This document shows, in pieces, positions 16,230-26,500 of a stretch of DNA of 64,000 bases. The DNA comes from Anaerolineales bacterium UBA2395 (GTDB lineage: Bacteria; Chloroflexota; Anaerolineae; Anaerolineales; Villigracilaceae), in assembly GCA_002343775.1 (NCBI GenBank), contig DDSH01000023.1:1-64000 (forward strand). The letters run 5' to 3'. A program made the position numbers and the translations under genes. The notes beneath the pieces are model-generated. The model ran no database searches, had not been told where the DNA came from, and worked only from the letters and a program-made list of their open reading frames with translations. Each line of letters begins with the position of its first letter. Positions within the stretch are counted from its first letter, which is position 1.

Positions 16230-17537
16230 TTACCTAATTATTTTCATCACTTCTGGGTAGCGCTTGAAAACACTTAAAGCCTCGGTTGCAAATCGTTTGT
16301 ACATTTTCACTACTTGATCTGGATCATAACTGTCTGATGCAGCCAACTCGGGAAACAGTAATTGCAATTCAGCCATTGACAGGTCTTCCGCAAAATTATT
16401 TATAAACTCGCATAATTCGACCAGATTACGCTTGCCATCATCATTGGGGTCCAAGCCCGCAACATTACTTTTTAGTAAATCCCTTTCGTATTCTTTTAGG
16501 AAAACTCCGTTTTTTTCGAGTGCAATCCGCCGAATTAAACATGGCACACAAATCCCACAATGATGATAATGAGACACTCTGCTTGCTTTCCAGCAACTCA
16601 CTGTATCTTTCAAGATCGCCTTGTGCTTCGGAAGAAGCAATTTAACTACTTCTGATTTTGTCATATAGAGGAATGGGTTTTCGATATTAATTCTATGATT
16701 GAGCAACTTCGACAAAATCCCCGACATTAACATAACAAATTCAGGATGAGCAGTGTGTGTTGAAAAAGCACTGATACGACCTGCGGTTAATGGTAAATGA
16801 ATAGCCATTTGACCATTCTCGGCAATCATCACAACATCTTTGTGACCTTGTCTTCGTGCTACTAATCCTGCAAGACAAAGGAACATGAACGAACGGGTTC
16901 TTTGAGTCTCCTCCCTTTCTTTGTCCTGAGGAAAGGGGAATCCTCGAGTTGGCTTCCCAATTCCTGTAACTCGAAAAGTGACTCTCGAAAATATATTCGG
17001 GTGGGTTTTGTTCAAATAATTTTCTAGATTATCTTGTGTGCCTGTAATTACTTGATTGGCAGTTACATGACTTACCAATTGAATATTTTTGTTTTTATTG
17101 GCGAGTGAAATAGCAGCCGCAAATGAATCCAGTCCGCCTGAAAACAGTAAGACCTTTCCATCTTGTTGCGTCTCCCATTTCTTTGTTTTCTCCGGTTGTC
17201 CATCTTTTTGTACGAATCGAATTTTCCAGGCATCAGAACTTAAGACATTTAGGGCATAAGTTATATCGTCCGCAACATTGTGGAATGATGATAAATTTAC
17301 AACTGGTATGGTCAATTCAATATGTCTAACAAAATTGTGTTGTTGACCACGTTTTGTAGCAATATCAGAAGCAAATATTGCGGAACTTAAAACTAGCAAG
17401 TCTTCTTCTAAGGAAGTTGCTTCTCCATACTTATCCGCGAACTCTTTTTTGCCGGTGTATAAGTTGATGTCAGGGCATAATGTAAAACCGTTTTTTATGC
17501 TTTTTGGTTTTTCCGAAATAGCAAATATCTTTTCCAT
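16230..17537 (-). CDS. QueC-like (QatC-type) ATP-pyrophosphatase family protein
   Basis: A 435-residue protein of the QueC/7-cyano-7-deazaguanine synthase fold. The PP-loop motif SGGLDS is at 133-138. Four cysteines C315, C327, C330 and C333 (in HYHHCGICVPC) form the zinc site typical of QueC. It is much longer than housekeeping QueC (about 220-230 residues), having an N-terminal extension of about 120 residues and a C-terminal helical extension. That architecture is that of QatC in the Qat anti-phage system, and related QueC-like proteins occur in some CBASS loci. The MGTS protein encoded just upstream matches QatB. No housekeeping queuosine genes are nearby, so a defence role is more likely. 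Confidence 0.88.
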   Translation of the reverse strand: MEKIFAISEKPKSIKNGFTLCPDINLYTGKKEFADKYGEATSLEEDLLVLSSAIFASDIATKRGQQHNFVRHIELTIPVVNLSSFHNVADDITYALNVLSSDAWKIRFVQKDGQPEKTKKWETQQDGKVLLFSGGLDSFAAAISLANKNKNIQLVSHVTANQVITGTQDNLENYLNKTHPNIFSRVTFRVTGIGKPTRGFPFPQDKEREETQRTRSFMFLCLAGLVARRQGHKDVVMIAENGQMAIHLPLTAGRISAFSTHTAHPEFVMLMSGILSKLLNHRINIENPFLYMTKSEVVKLLLPKHKAILKDTVSCWKASRVSHYHHCGICVPCLIRRIALEKNGVFLKEYERDLLKSNVAGLDPNDDGKRNLVELCEFINNFAEDLSMAELQLLFPELAASDSYDPDQVVKMYKRFATEALSVFKRYPEVMKIIR

Positions 17538-17541
17538 GCTA

Positions 17542-18117
17542 TTACTTTGCCCCCGTTAAATGATTTACAACACTTTTGATGTATTTTTGCCATGTTCTAG
17601 GGTTGCTCAATTTGCCAGAGGGCTTGGGAACAGCGTCAACATTCGAAGAAACTTCGTTCATAATCGCTGACTTTAACACGGCAGCATTTTGAACAGTTCT
17701 AACTTTATCTGCTAGTCCAACGAAACCAGGCAAATCTCTTGATACTAAATAGTTGCTAGCCTCTGAGAAAAGGGAGCGGACAAAAGCATTGGTACGATTT
17801 CCTTTTGTCTCATGGGCAATGATAGAAGCTCTCTGTGCGATCTCGCCTGCGAGTGAGGACTGACCTGATAATGCGAGCAACCGCCTTACTTTTTGTGCTG
17901 CATCTGTTGCAGATTGAGATTTTTGCATGACATCAATGCATTGAGCAATAATTGGATTGCTTAACTTGCTAATTAGTCCACCATCCGGTTCATTAGCAGC
18001 GGCCCGCCAAATCTCTTGTGCGGTCCTCTGAACAGTAGCTCCGGGGTGGGTATATGTGACTTCAACAGCTTTCCAGTTAGGCGTTCGCGGCGATCGTTGA
18101 TTAGTTGATGTTCCCAT
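17542..18117 (-). CDS. QatB-like protein with MGTS N-terminus
   Basis: A 191-residue helical protein that begins MGTSTNQRSPRTPNWKAVE. The MGTS start, with glycine exposed after Met removal, followed by Ser/Pro and a W, is the hallmark of QatB-type partners of QueC-like enzymes. Four bases separate it from the QueC-like gene and one base from the nuclease gene upstream. The C-terminal half (RTWQKYIKSVVNHL) is basic. The likely role is as target or partner of the QueC-like enzyme; this is inference from the N-terminus and neighbourhood. Confidence 0.75.
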   Translation of the reverse strand: MGTSTNQRSPRTPNWKAVEVTYTHPGATVQRTAQEIWRAAANEPDGGLISKLSNPIIAQCIDVMQKSQSATDAAQKVRRLLALSGQSSLAGEIAQRASIIAHETKGNRTNAFVRSLFSEASNYLVSRDLPGFVGLADKVRTVQNAAVLKSAIMNEVSSNVDAVPKPSGKLSNPRTWQKYIKSVVNHLTGAK

Positions 18118-18118
18118 T

Positions 18119-19057
18119 TTAGATTATTCCCTCCATAATAATTTTATCTTTTGAAATTAGTTTCAATTCGGATTGTACTAGATCGGGAACTATTATTGGG
18201 TTTACAAAGATTTTTCTCCAGTTTATGGAGCGTCTGGCTGAGGGGAAATCTGCCAAGAGATCAATAATTGAGATAATTGTTTCTGCCGTAATAAAGGCGA
18301 GGGGAATATTCGCTTCAGATAAAAATTGCCGAGATTTGTTTTCTAGGATCCTTTTAGTATGGGGAAATTTCCCAGATACTACTATAAAGGAATGTAGATC
18401 AAAAAAATGGTTGTAGCGGCTTCGAAAATCCGAAGTATACGAACTAAATTGCCGAATGGAATCCAATGTTATTTCAAATCCATTTGAATATGCCTTAGTA
18501 TCATATATGGAAGAGAAAGTCTTATCTTGGATAATGATGCCGTCTGGGCGAGCTTCAAATCTTCTTTCCTGTCCATAACGATGTACTTTGCATCCAAAAA
18601 TAAATTCAAAGGCACGTTGAATATAGAGCTCAAATAAATCATCTGGTTTTCCTGTAAGCCCAGCTGGTAATTTATTGAACGCCAACTTCATTAGATGTTC
18701 TGCGAAATCTGATTCGAGAGGTGTGTAACTATTAACCGGTCCCCCAAATAAGTTTAGAAAGCGTTTCCACTCGATATTAGGGATTTCTTTAATGGCAACT
18801 GGACTGATTATGACAAGTTCTGCCTTATTGTGGCTTGCCGCAATTGTTGCTGTTTGGATTTGAGTTGACCCCGGCTTATTCTCAAAAAGGGCGAAACAAT
18901 ATTTTTGCTTAATTCCAAATACATCATGCCGTGACATGAAGAATAGGGCATATCCGGGAGAGCGCTTAAAATTTTCCAAGATAAAACCACCGACTGTTAA
19001 TGTTCGTATGGCAACTTGAATATTTGGAGAATTAAGTTGTAGGTTTAGTAAATCCAT
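18119..19057 (-). CDS. PD-(D/E)xK nuclease-like protein, first gene of QueC-like operon
   Basis: A 312-residue protein. In the middle, a helix with E143/E151 (LFELYIQRAFEFIFG) is followed by ARPDGIII (D172) and YDTKAY (D186-x-K188), a convincing PD-(D/E)xK active-site layout as in restriction endonucleases. The N-terminal 120 residues form an unrecognised domain, and a C-terminal region follows the nuclease core. It is first in the operon, 52 bases after a minus-strand promoter. In canonical Qat systems the nuclease is a TatD-type protein and an ATPase (QatA) is present; here neither is seen. Confidence 0.8.
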   Translation of the reverse strand: MDLLNLQLNSPNIQVAIRTLTVGGFILENFKRSPGYALFFMSRHDVFGIKQKYCFALFENKPGSTQIQTATIAASHNKAELVIISPVAIKEIPNIEWKRFLNLFGGPVNSYTPLESDFAEHLMKLAFNKLPAGLTGKPDDLFELYIQRAFEFIFGCKVHRYGQERRFEARPDGIIIQDKTFSSIYDTKAYSNGFEITLDSIRQFSSYTSDFRSRYNHFFDLHSFIVVSGKFPHTKRILENKSRQFLSEANIPLAFITAETIISIIDLLADFPSARRSINWRKIFVNPIIVPDLVQSELKLISKDKIIMEGII

Positions 19058-19109
19058 TCGCCCAAAATCCTATTTGGCAAAAACACCCTGTGGGTGAGCG
19101 ACTTGGTTG

Positions 19110-19138
19110 ATTATACAGGTCAATTATCCCAGCGGCAA
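19110..19138 (-). promoter_or_regulatory. Promoter of the QueC-like defence operon
   Basis: On the minus strand, TTGCCG (19138-19133) and TATAAT (19115-19110) are separated by 17 bases. The nuclease ATG lies 52 bases downstream. Confidence 0.7.
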
Positions 19139-19272
19139 TTATTATGCGTCACAATTTTGATGAGAAAAGTACCATATTTTGTGCTCTTTTATGACTAAAA
19201 TAAGTACAAAACCGTCGCACAAGAGCAGTTATGTAGTTACAGTAACAAAGTTGGTGGATTTTGAGAAAAAGA

Positions 19273-19326
19273 GACGAACTCCTTGTAAGATATGGGGGAT
19301 CAAAGCCAAACGACAAGGAGTTCGTC
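19273..19326 (+). promoter_or_regulatory. Stem-loop that hides the transposase ribosome site
   Basis: A perfect 14-base inverted repeat, GACGAACTCCTTGT (19273-19286) and ACAAGGAGTTCGTC (19313-19326), encloses 26 bases. The right arm contains the AAGGAG ribosome site and touches ATG 19327. Such hairpins limit transposase synthesis from read-through transcripts. Confidence 0.75.
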
Positions 19327-20357
19327 ATGTCCATTGTTGTACTAAACCTACCGAGTGTAAAGCGCAAAAAAGAGGGAAGGCCAAAGCAGTGTCCGTACTG
19401 TGGTGGTGAGACTTTCCAAAGGTGGGGACAGGTGAACAAGCGGGTGAAAGATACGCGTGATCGACAGGTAAAAGTGCATCGGTATCGCTGTTGTTTTTGC
19501 AAGCATACCTTTCGGCAATACCCGGAAGGAGTGAGCCCTGCCCAGCAAAGCGAACGACTGATGAAATTATGTGTGATCATGTGGTCGCTGGGGGTAAGCC
19601 ATCGCAGCGTGTCGCTGATCTTGGCGGTGTTTGGAGTGCATTTGAGTCACATGAGCGGCTGGCGAGATGTGCAGGAGGCAGGGCAGCGGATCGGTCGCAG
19701 ACTGAAATGGAAACCGTCACGGATCGTGGGTGTGGATGGGGTTTGGGTGAATGGCAAGGGGATCATGGTGGCAGTCGATCTGGGGGATGGGGAGTTGTTG
19801 GCATTGGCAGAGATCGATGAAAAGGAGCTGGTGGCTGTTGAAACGTGGTTGAAAGCCTTGAAGCAACAGCACAAGATTGGAGCCATCGTGACGGATGATC
19901 TGGCAACCTATAAAGAGATTGCCCAGGAACTTGAAGTCGGGCATCAGATTTGCCAATTCCATGTCCGTCGTTGGACCGGAAAGCGCTGAAGGTCTTCGAA
20001 CAGGAACTCCCACCGGAATGGCTGTATGTCATTCCAAAACTCCAGGAGTTGATCCATGATCTCCCCACTAATGGAAGTAAAGTCTTATATCAACTCTGGA
20101 AGCAGATCCCTGGCAGGACAACCCCGCCAGAGGAAAAGCGCACACCCTTGGAAAAACTACGAGACCTTGTGCTGCGTTTGAGCAGAGATTGGGAGAGATA
20201 CATTGAGTTCTATCATGATCCGGGCATTCCCTGGACGAATAACCGCACAGAACAGATCATTGGGAGATTGAAAAGCAGAGCAAAACGCGTTCGCGGGTAT
20301 AAATCCTCTGAGGGTCTACTTGCTGGCTGTCTGGTTGCCTGTCAGTTCTGGTCGTAA
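19327..20357 (+). pseudogene. DDE transposase, frameshifted
   Basis: ATG 19327 follows AAGGAG. The N-terminus is a zinc ribbon (CPYCGGETFQRWG through RCCFCKHTF), then a helix-turn-helix, then a DDE core: IVGVDGVWV, VTDDLATYK, and NNRTEQIIGRLKSR with the final acidic residue. The first frame ends at 19989 with a stop and the rest continues one frame back from about 19965 to 20357. No strong slippery heptamer is seen at the switch, so a disabling indel or a sequencing error is more likely than programmed shifting. The IS family is not certain. Confidence 0.8.
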
Positions 20358-20446
20358 ATCTCTATTTCTCTCTTGGGGTAGTCCGTCTACTTCCCATTTC
20401 CACATTTTCACCCACCATTTCTGTTACAGCGACATGGTAAGTTAAC

Positions 20447-20498
20447 TTGATTTTAATAGTTGAAACATGTAATATGTTTCTAAGGTCAATTATTGACC
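20447..20498 (+). promoter_or_regulatory. Promoter with two palindromic operators ahead of the giant rhs gene
   Basis: TTGATT (20447-20452), 17 bases, TAATAT (20470-20475). The palindrome GAAACAT-N5-ATGTTTC (20462-20480) overlaps the -10 box, and a second perfect palindrome GGTCAAT-T-ATTGACC (20484-20498) lies at the expected transcription start. Both look like repressor sites. Confidence 0.65.
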
Positions 20499-20589
20499 GC
20501 CCAGGGGACTGGGGGGTAAGAGAAAAACGCTCTGCCCAAAAAAATCAAAATAGCCGGAACGGACACAAGTCGGATTCAGGAGGCGTATC

Positions 20590-23500
20590 ATGGCTCATCT
20601 CAGCCCGAGATTGGAAAAGACCCTGCGAGTATTGCTCGTTGTGTTTGTGTTGTTTAATGCCGTAGTGCCATTTTCTCGGACAAACGCAATGTCCATTGAT
20701 GGAAAACTCGGTTCGGATAGCGAGGAACGAAATGATGGTTTTTGGGAAGTTCTCGTGAAGGGCTTTTTCCAAACGCCATCCTGCGCGACAAGCGGAGATT
20801 TGGTTGTCCCCGATGGAGAAACATGCAGTCTGGCAGCGGGGGAGTATACTTTTAACTCTATAATAATTGAAAGCGGGGGAACCTTGATCGCATTGGGGAA
20901 CACGACCCTTAATCAGGGAGTGACAATCAATGCTGCTAATATAATTATTCATGCGAACGGAAAAATAAAAGCAGATGGTGTAGGTTTTCCATCTGCAAGT
21001 GGTCCAGGGGCAGGAGGGATTGGGGCTGGGGAATCATTTACAAGTGGCGGGGCTGGTTATGGGGCAATTGGACAAACTTCAAATGGCTCCGGTGGCTCAA
21101 TCTACGGGGATCCCTATAACCCCACCGTGCTAGGAAGTGGAGGAGGACCTGGTAAAGGGATTGTCTTTTGGAGGGATGGTGGTACTGGTGGTGGTGCTCT
21201 AAAGTTGGTGGTAACAAATGAACTTGTCATATCTGGCAAAATTAGCGCAGATGGCACTATGGGAGGAGATCGTTCAGGAGGAGGGTCTGGTGGAAGTATA
21301 TGGATAGTAAGCAACCTATTAACAGGAAATGGCATAATAGAATCTAAAGGTGGATCGGGAGGTGGATCAAGTCCGAATATTGGTGGAGCGGGAGCTGGGG
21401 GTAGGATTGCAGTATATGCAGTTACTGAGAATCATTCCCTCACATTTTCAGCATCCGGCGGTCCCGGCTGGGAGAGCGAGGGCGAAGGGACGATTTACCT
21501 GCATGACCCGCAGGGGGTTGGCGACCTGTCGGTATCCCTCTCCGCGCCAGCGATTACGATCCCAAACTCGGTGGTTAGCTATATCGTCACACTCCAACAG
21601 TCCATTACAGCGGCTGCGGAGGATGTCACGCTGGAACTACAGCTGCCTGCGGATGTCGGTTACATCAGCCAAAATTCCGACGTTGAACCGACGCAGGACG
21701 GGCAGACGCTCACCTGGGAATTCGGAACGTTTTCCCCGGGGCAAAGCCTGTCCTTTGTGGTAAGCGGACACGTTTCAGCAGCCGCCACAGTGGGGAGCAT
21801 ACTGGAGGCGCAGGCAAGCGTAACCACCACTTCTGCCGACAGCAATCAGGCAAACAACAACGCCGCCGTCCAGACTACGGTGGTGGACGGGCTTGCTTTT
21901 TCGGCGATCCTCTCCCCATCCAGCCGCCTGGCGGCGATCGGCGCCGAGGCTGTGTACGAACTTACGATCAAAAACACCGGGCTGATGCAGGATACGTACA
22001 CGATCAGTGTGGATGGGCTGAATTCCCAATGGTATACCCTCTCCCAAACCAGCGCCAGCCTGCTGCCCGGCGGGACGAGCGTCGTATCGCTTACGGTGCA
22101 AACGAATTCATGCAGTGACGCGGGCAGCATTCCGTTCGAGGTGGAGGTGACCAGCGCGGCCAACCAGCATACCGAGAGCAGCCCCGCCAGTATCGCCTTC
22201 CAGACGGCGCCGCAGGTTTCCGGGCTGGTGCCGCATGGCGGGCAAACGCTCGGCTCGCGGGATGTGACCATCAATTGGCATACTGATGTTCCGATCACCG
22301 GCACGCTGACGATCTTCCCGTCCGGGTCGCCGCAGGATGCGGATATCTTCCCCACATTGGAGGGTGTCTCTCATTCCGTCGTCGTGCCTGGATTGGATCG
22401 TAATACCACCTACGAATGGTTTGTGGAGGCGGAATCAGATTGCGGCTCCACCACCCTGCTACAGCGCACCTTTACGGTGGGGAACGGGATCGTGTTCGTC
22501 AACCGCAGTAAGAACGCGACTATCGACCGCGATTACGATCAGCGGGTCAGTGTCAGTGTGCGCAACGACGACAGCGTCGCGCATACCCTGACCGCCTCGA
22601 TCCCCAACCCGCATGAGGACATCCTGGTTAATTTTGTGGACAGCGGCAGCGTGGACCAGACGATCACACTGCAACCCGGTGAAACCCGCCAGATCACGGT
22701 GGCGGTCAACGCGCAGGATGCCGCCCAAGCCAATTACACCCTGGCCGCCTCGTTGGTGTCGGATGGCGGCGGCGCGCCGATCCACGATCACATGGCCCTA
22801 CATGTCACGGTATTGTCCGAAGGCGATTTCACGATCGAGGAAGTCGGTTTCGATGAACTTACCCTGGCGCGGACCTACCGGATCACCAACCATGGCAAGC
22901 CGATCACTGACCTTTCCCTGACTGCGGTTGATCCCCAAACCGGGGAACCCGCCCGCATCTTCCTGCAGCCGAGCCTGGACCACGCGCGTCTGGACACCGG
23001 GCAATCCATCCAGGTGACGGCCTACCCCATCTTCACCGCCGAAGATGCAGCCGCGCAAGCCAGTTCGCCGTCCAAGCTTGCCAGTTCGCTGCCTGCCGTT
23101 CCGCCGATCGATTTCAGCCTGCAGGCGAGCGGGTCCGGTGTGACGCGGAGTTTATCTGGTTCGACCTCCTGCGGCGGCGGGCGGAGCATCATGCCGGTGT
23201 TGATGCAGAACTGCACGATGACCTTCGAGACGGAGGATTGGTATTGCACCAACCGCCCCACCATCGTCACACCGCTCCCCATCCCCGCCTTCCTTGCGCC
23301 GGAGTCCATCGCATCGGCATTCCTGAATATCGTGTACTCCCCGCGCTCGAACGTGCAGCCGCATAATGGAACCATCTCCTTCAATGGAAGTCCAGTGGGA
23401 TCGTATTCCAACCAGATCCCGGCCGGGCAATTTTCATTTAACATACCCGCCAGTTCCTTTCAACGCAGCGTGGCAGGAACCGCATTGCAAAGCGTGCAAA

Positions 23501-26500
23501 TGGAAACCGAACATCCGAACCGCGGGCATTATGTGAGCGCAACCGGGTATAAACTGAACGTTGGCATCAGCCAGGCGACGACCTACGTGTGCGCGGATTC
23601 ATCCGCCGCCGCGCAACAGATCGTCCAGCAGCAATATGCCTGTTCCGCCGCGTATGCCTTCAATTGGCAAACCGATGTGTATCCCGGCTCCGTCAACAGC
23701 GGTGGTCACAACAAAACAGTCACCAGGCTCAACGCCAAGATTGATGCGGATGGAAACTTCAGCAACATCTCCTGCACCCAGAAGGTTTGCGGCGACCCGA
23801 TCAACACCAAGACCGGCTCGTCCTCCTTCTCGCTGGTGGACCTGTCCTTCCCGACCTCTGCCGGAGAATTGATCTTCCAGCGCACCTACTCGACCGCAAC
23901 GACCGATGCCTACGCGGAAGCGCTCGGACACGGCTGGACACACAACCACGCAGCCGGGCTAATCTTCTCCGATCATCCACTTGGCATGGAAGGGTTTGTC
24001 CTCTTCCGCAGCGTGTTGGGGAACCAGTATTTGTTCAAAGAGGAGATGGATGGAAGTTATACGCCCGGACCCGGTGTAACCGCCAGATTGACCAGGGAAA
24101 CAACCACGTACACGATCACCTCCACGGCGCACGAGAAATTCATCTTCGATCTCGACGGACGGATGCTTTCGCGCGAAGACGCGCAGGGGCATGCCTTCGC
24201 GTATGTGTACGACGCGCAGGACAGGCTTTCGAAGGTCGAGGCGGACAGCGGTTCGCGCTTCATCCAATTCGGATATGACGCGGAAGGGCGGATCGTTTCG
24301 GTGGAAGATCACGCCGGGCGGGAAGTGACCCTCGGCTACGACGCAAACGGCGACCTGACCACCTACACCGACATGCTCGGGCACGACTGGACCTATACCT
24401 ACGATTCCGCGCACCGCATGACGGAAGTCCTTGACCCCACCGGAAAAGAAACCGTGCGAACGGAATACGACCTGCAGGGGCGCGCCTACCGTCAGTTCGA
24501 CGGCGCCGGTAACCTGCTGGTGCTGGTCACCTATCACAGCGATGGAAGCACAACTATTTATAACGGCTTGAACCATTCTGAAAAGCACAAATACAACCAG
24601 CAGGGGATCGCTACCCAAAGCACGAACGAGGTCAGCCAAAAGGAAACGACGACCTTCGATGAAAACTTCCGCCCGACGAGCGTGAAGAACGATGCCGGGC
24701 ACACGCTCGGCATGACCTGGAGCGCGGACGGACAGAACCTGCTGGGCAAGACCGACCCGCTGGGCAATGCCACTTCCTACACCTACGATGCATTCAATAA
24801 CCTGACCTCCATGACCGACCCGCTGGGCAACACCACGACCCATACCTATAACGGCACGCTGCTGACAAGTTCCACCGATGCGCTTGGCGCGGTGACGGCA
24901 TATACCTACACCCCCGAAGGATATTTGGAATCCACCACCGACCCGCTGGGGCGGACAACGTCCTACACCTACGATTCGCACGGACAGCGCATCTCGATGA
25001 CCGACCCGAACGGGCACACCTGGACCTACACCTACGATTCCCTCGGGCGGTTGACCCACACCACCGACCCGCGCGGGCGGGTGACGTTCAACGAGTACAG
25101 CGCGGCCGGGCAGTTGCTGCGCACCGTCCAAAATTACGATTCCAGCCGCCCGCAGAACGACCAGAACCTGTATAACCTCGTCACCGAGTATGCGTACGAC
25201 ACGCGCGGCAACCAGATCGCCGTTACCGATACGCTGGGGCGGGTCACGCAATACGTGTACGACGATGCGGACCGTCTGGTGCAGACGATCGACCCAGCCG
25301 GGAACATCACCACCAACGCATATGATGCCGTGGGAAGGCTGGTCTCCAGCACGGACGCCCTGGGACGCGCCACCACCTACCAATACGACCCCTCCGGGCG
25401 GCTGATCAAGACGATCAACCCGCTGGGGACCGCGACCGGCACGACCACCTTCAACGCCGTTGCGAATACTTCGACGGTCAAGGATGCGGCGGGGAATTCA
25501 TGGGTCTATTTCTACGACTCGCTGGGGCGGGTGGTGAAGGTGAGGGACCCGCTCGGCAGCGAGACCCTGACCTCCTACGACCCGAACGGCAACGTTTCCA
25601 CCCGCACCGACCCGCTGGGGCGGGTGACGGCCTACGAATACGACGAACTCAACCGTTTGGTGAAGACGATCGACCCGAATGGCGGAATCACAGAGACGGT
25701 CTACAACATCCAGGGACAGCGCATCGCCACGATCGACGCGCTGGGCAAGACGACCACCTATACCTATGATTCGCAGGGCAGGCTGATCGCCACGACAGAC
25801 CCATTAGGGCGTATCACACAAACCGAATACGACCAATACGGCAGGCGAATTGCCAGCATCGACGCAATGGGCGGACGCACTGAATACACCTACGACCTGC
25901 TGGACCGCGTGATCACCGTGGAAGACGCACTCGGCAACACCACCCACACAACCTACGACGCGCTGGGCAATGTCCTCTCGCGCACCGATGCGAACGGGAG
26001 TGTCACCAGCTACACCTACGACAACCTGAACCGCGCCGTGACCGTGACCGATCCGAACGGGCATACCACCACGAACACCTACAATGCGGTTGGGAATCTC
26101 ATTGCCATTACGGACGCGCTGGGCAAGACAACCACCTATACGTATGACGCGCTCAACCGCCAGGTGGCGGTGAGCGACCCGCTGGGCAACACGGCACAGA
26201 CGATCTACAATGCGCTGGGGCAGGTTTCCGCCACGATTGATGCGAACGGCGTGGTGACGCACTTCGAGTATGACGCGCTCGGCAGGCAGGCCGCGGTGGT
26301 GCTGAACTACAAGCCCACGGTCCAGCCGGATGCGCAGACCAACGTCCGCTACGAGTATGAATACAACGCGGCGGGCAACCGCACGCTCGCGCGCGACCCG
26401 CTGGGGAACGTCACGACCTTCACCTACGACGCGCTCAACCGTGTGACGGGCAAATCCGACCCGCTCAACAACACCTGGAGCTACACCTACGACCTGGCGG

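Larger units (their letters stand above)
19242..20427 (+). mobile_element. Insertion sequence with frameshifted DDE transposase
   Basis: About 1.19 kb with imperfect terminal inverted repeats: GTAACAAAGTTGGTGG from 19242 and its counterpart ending TGTTAC at 20427 (revcomp GTAACAGAAATGGTGG). It holds one transposase, broken into two frames. I could not identify a clear target-site duplication. The IS sits between the defence operon and the Rhs array. Confidence 0.7.

Noticed and set aside
16230..17537. Housekeeping queuosine synthesis gene queC
   Set aside because: The protein is nearly twice the usual QueC length and is linked to an MGTS protein and a nuclease, not to queD, queE or queF.
19940..19990. 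Programmed -1 frameshift in the transposase
   Set aside because: The overlap lacks an A6G or similar slippery heptamer and a stimulating hairpin; a disabling indel is simpler.
23959..25383. A 474-residue minus-strand frame inside the giant rhs gene
   Set aside because: It is the antisense shadow of YD repeats; its low-complexity Val/Gly/Arg-rich product and the clear domains on the plus strand rule it out.
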